From Elusimicrobiota bacterium (GTDB taxonomy: Bacteria; Elusimicrobiota; Elusimicrobia; UBA1565; JACRDR01), in NCBI GenBank assembly GCA_026388115.1, contig JAPLKK010000029.1, positions 1-42,519 of the forward strand: a stretch of DNA of 42,519 bases, given 5' to 3'. The notes under the pieces were generated by a model. The model had not been told where the DNA came from, did not search any database, and saw only the letters and a program-made list of their open reading frames with translations. Positions 41,166 through 42,519 of the stretch are shown here, piece by piece. Both the position numbers and the translations under genes were made by a program. Every line of letters begins with the position of its first letter. Positions within the stretch are counted from its first letter, which is position 1.

Positions 41166-42230
41166 TCATCGGGACTTGCCTTCAAGGGGGACCTCTTCAG
41201 TCCCGTCCTTGTCGGTTCGATGGATCTCGGCGCCGGCGGCCTTGAGCCGCGACAACGCCCCTTGTGTGGGGTGGCCGTAGTCGTTGTACTTGCCGACCTC
41301 GATGTAGGCTTCTTTCGGCTTCACCTTCTTCAGGAAGAGCTCGGAAGAGGAGTACTCGCTGCCGTGGTGCCCGACCTTCAGGATATCGGACTTGAGGCCT
41401 TTGCCGTAGGTCTGCTCGAGTCGGGTCTCGACCTCCCCCTGGGAGTCTCCCATGAAGAGGGCCGAGGAGTTCTGGCGGCTGATCTTGAGGACGATGGAGC
41501 AATTATTTAGGAAAGCGCCGGTATCGGGCTTGTGCATGGAGGACTTGTCCCGATTGGGGCAACTATTGAGGACCTTGATCTTGACGCCCTCGGCCCAGTC
41601 CAGGGTATCGCCTTCGGCGGGATAGTGGACGACGCAGCCGGGCTCCTTCTTCGCCTGTTCCCGCACGAGGTTGTCCCCGTCCGCGTCGGAGTTGTCGACC
41701 CGGGTGTCGTAGAAGTTGTCGACCTGGAGATTCTCGAAGACCCACTTCATGCCGCCGTAGTGGTCGGCGTGGGGGTGGGTGAGCACCAGATGGTCGATCT
41801 TGGTGACCCCGTGCTTGGTCAGGAAGTTGGAGATCATCGGGGTTTTGTACTGGGAGTGTTCGCTCGGGGCAGGCCCCGCGTCGATGAGGACGTTCTTGCC
41901 GTTGGGCAGTTCGATGTATTCCGCGTCGCCTTGAAAGACATTCACGAAATAGACGTTCAGGCCCGAACCAACCGAAACGCGAACACTTCCGGCGGGCGAC
42001 TGAACCTCCACGGGTTCTGGGACGGCGGGAACGTTGGCAGCGGAGCCATCGTCCTTGAGGCTCTGAAGGACTTCCTTGGCGTCGCCGTTGATGGGATTCG
42101 GGGCATCGCGGAGGTCACCCGCCGTCTGGGCCAGCGCCAGGCGGGGATTGCGGACGCTGGCCTGATAAAGGACGATCGTGCACAGCAGAACAAAGGCAAC
42201 GACCAGCGTCGAGGTATAAGCTTTTTTCAA
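41166..42230 (-). CDS. Membrane-anchored ComEC/Rec2-like metallo-beta-lactamase hydrolase
   Basis: The 354-aa protein has an N-terminal membrane helix (STLVVAFVLLCTIVLYQ), a ~60-residue linker and a ComEC-type metallo-beta-lactamase domain. It shows VYFVNVFQGDAEYIELPNGK, THPHADHYGG (metal ligands His152, His154, Asp156, His157), FMGDSQGEVE, KVGHHGSEYSS and YGHPTQGALSRL. Stand-alone relatives are secreted or surface nucleases or phosphoesterases; in ComEC the same domain is proposed to degrade the non-transforming DNA strand. The TTG at 42230 is preferred over the TTG at 42248 because GAGGAGA lies 9 nt upstream of it. The substrate here is unknown. A terminator follows. Confidence 0.85.
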   Translation of the reverse strand: MKKAYTSTLVVAFVLLCTIVLYQASVRNPRLALAQTAGDLRDAPNPINGDAKEVLQSLKDDGSAANVPAVPEPVEVQSPAGSVRVSVGSGLNVYFVNVFQGDAEYIELPNGKNVLIDAGPAPSEHSQYKTPMISNFLTKHGVTKIDHLVLTHPHADHYGGMKWVFENLQVDNFYDTRVDNSDADGDNLVREQAKKEPGCVVHYPAEGDTLDWAEGVKIKVLNSCPNRDKSSMHKPDTGAFLNNCSIVLKISRQNSSALFMGDSQGEVETRLEQTYGKGLKSDILKVGHHGSEYSSSELFLKKVKPKEAYIEVGKYNDYGHPTQGALSRLKAAGAEIHRTDKDGTEEVPLEGKSR

Positions 42231-42415
42231 GATCGAATCTCTCCTCAATCTGATTTCAGAAACAGAGGATCACCGGTTGCCAAAGCATAGCCCGCGGAAA
42301 CTCAAGATGCCAGGCATTTGGACCCAGCCCCGGCTAGGTCTAAGGGCCTAGGCCGAGAGGCGCGTTTATCGCGGATCAAGTAGCGCCGCTGCGCAGAACT
42401 TGCTCAGCTATTCGC

Positions 42416-42519
42416 ATGCGAGGCTGTGGCCAGTGCCGCTTGTGCTGCAAGGTGTTCCCCTTGCCGGCAATCGACAAGCCGGCCGACCAATGGTGCCAGC
42501 ATCTCGGTCCCGCTGGCTG
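42416..42519 (+). CDS. CxxCxxCC metal-chelating (YkgJ-like) protein, 3' end outside window
   Basis: ATG 42416 opens a frame that runs off the right edge: MRGCGQCRLCCKVFPLPAID followed by KPADQWCQHL. The CxxCxxCC cluster plus a later WCxH is the N-terminal signature of the YkgJ-like putative zinc- or iron-chelating proteins. No ribosome site is visible. Only 34 residues can be seen, so the call rests on the Cys pattern. The stretch 42231-42415 holds no gene but contains a TAGGCCC-type motif at 42314-42352. Confidence 0.65.
   Translation, partial: MRGCGQCRLCCKVFPLPAIDKPADQWCQHLGPAG

Overview
The window is GC-rich DNA from a didermic (Gram-negative-type) bacterium. It encodes a FadL-family porin, a TolC-family outer-membrane factor, a large predicted outer-membrane barrel and many signal-peptide proteins. 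No rRNA or marker gene is present, so taxonomy is tentative. Long Ala/Pro/Val-rich N-terminal leaders followed by folded domains (genes at 3, 6282 and 8045) remind me of Elusimicrobiota, but this is inference only. It reads as ordinary chromosome with accessory patches. Several genes carry frameshifts or internal deletions, which may be real decay or assembly error.

Layout. 0-4.5 kb: the 3' end of a secreted protein with an ADP-ribosyltransferase-like motif set, a frameshifted secreted protein, an alpha/beta hydrolase, a cytidylate-kinase-like protein and a P-loop protein. 4.7-6.2 kb: an APC amino-acid permease. 6.3-14.5 kb: a tightly overlapping five-gene cluster (membrane protein, secreted GH13 glycosidase, cytoplasmic GH13 glycosidase, second membrane protein, GtrA-like protein). 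The first, second and fourth genes contain palindromic REP-like elements translated in frame. This cluster is the best candidate for an undescribed alpha-glucan system. 14.6-16.1 kb: a 54-aa leaderless membrane peptide, a secreted protein, a long inverted-repeat element and a tandem-ACT protein. 16.2-21.9 kb: a three-gene envelope operon (barrel plus two exported proteins sharing an NTF2-like domain) behind a good sigma70 promoter.

22-25.5 kb: a beta-rich secreted protein, a lysozyme-like protein, a metallo-beta-lactamase-fold hydrolase and a 5'-deleted FadL porin. 25.7-30 kb: a marR-tolC-emrA-emrB multidrug-efflux operon with an operator-like dyad at the marR promoter; tolC has an internal deletion with frameshift. 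30-36 kb: a lipoprotein, a ten-repeat beta-propeller, a HAD phosphatase, a small membrane protein, a NiaP-like nicotinate transporter and an anchored protein with an Asp-rich calcium-type domain. 36.1-37.5 kb: a secreted GH76 glycosidase.

37.5-41.1 kb looks like a decaying island. It starts at a tRNA 3'-end remnant and holds a repeat protein with an ACG start and a frameshift, an S41 protease relative with substituted catalytic residues and no proper 5' end, a REC-histidine kinase in AT-richer DNA, and a response-regulator remnant. The window ends with a ComEC-like metallo-beta-lactamase protein and the start of a CxxCxxCC metal-binding protein.

A recurring signal is a -10 hexamer ending exactly 6 nt before the start codon of six genes on both strands, with no Shine-Dalgarno sequence. 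This suggests frequent leaderless transcription.
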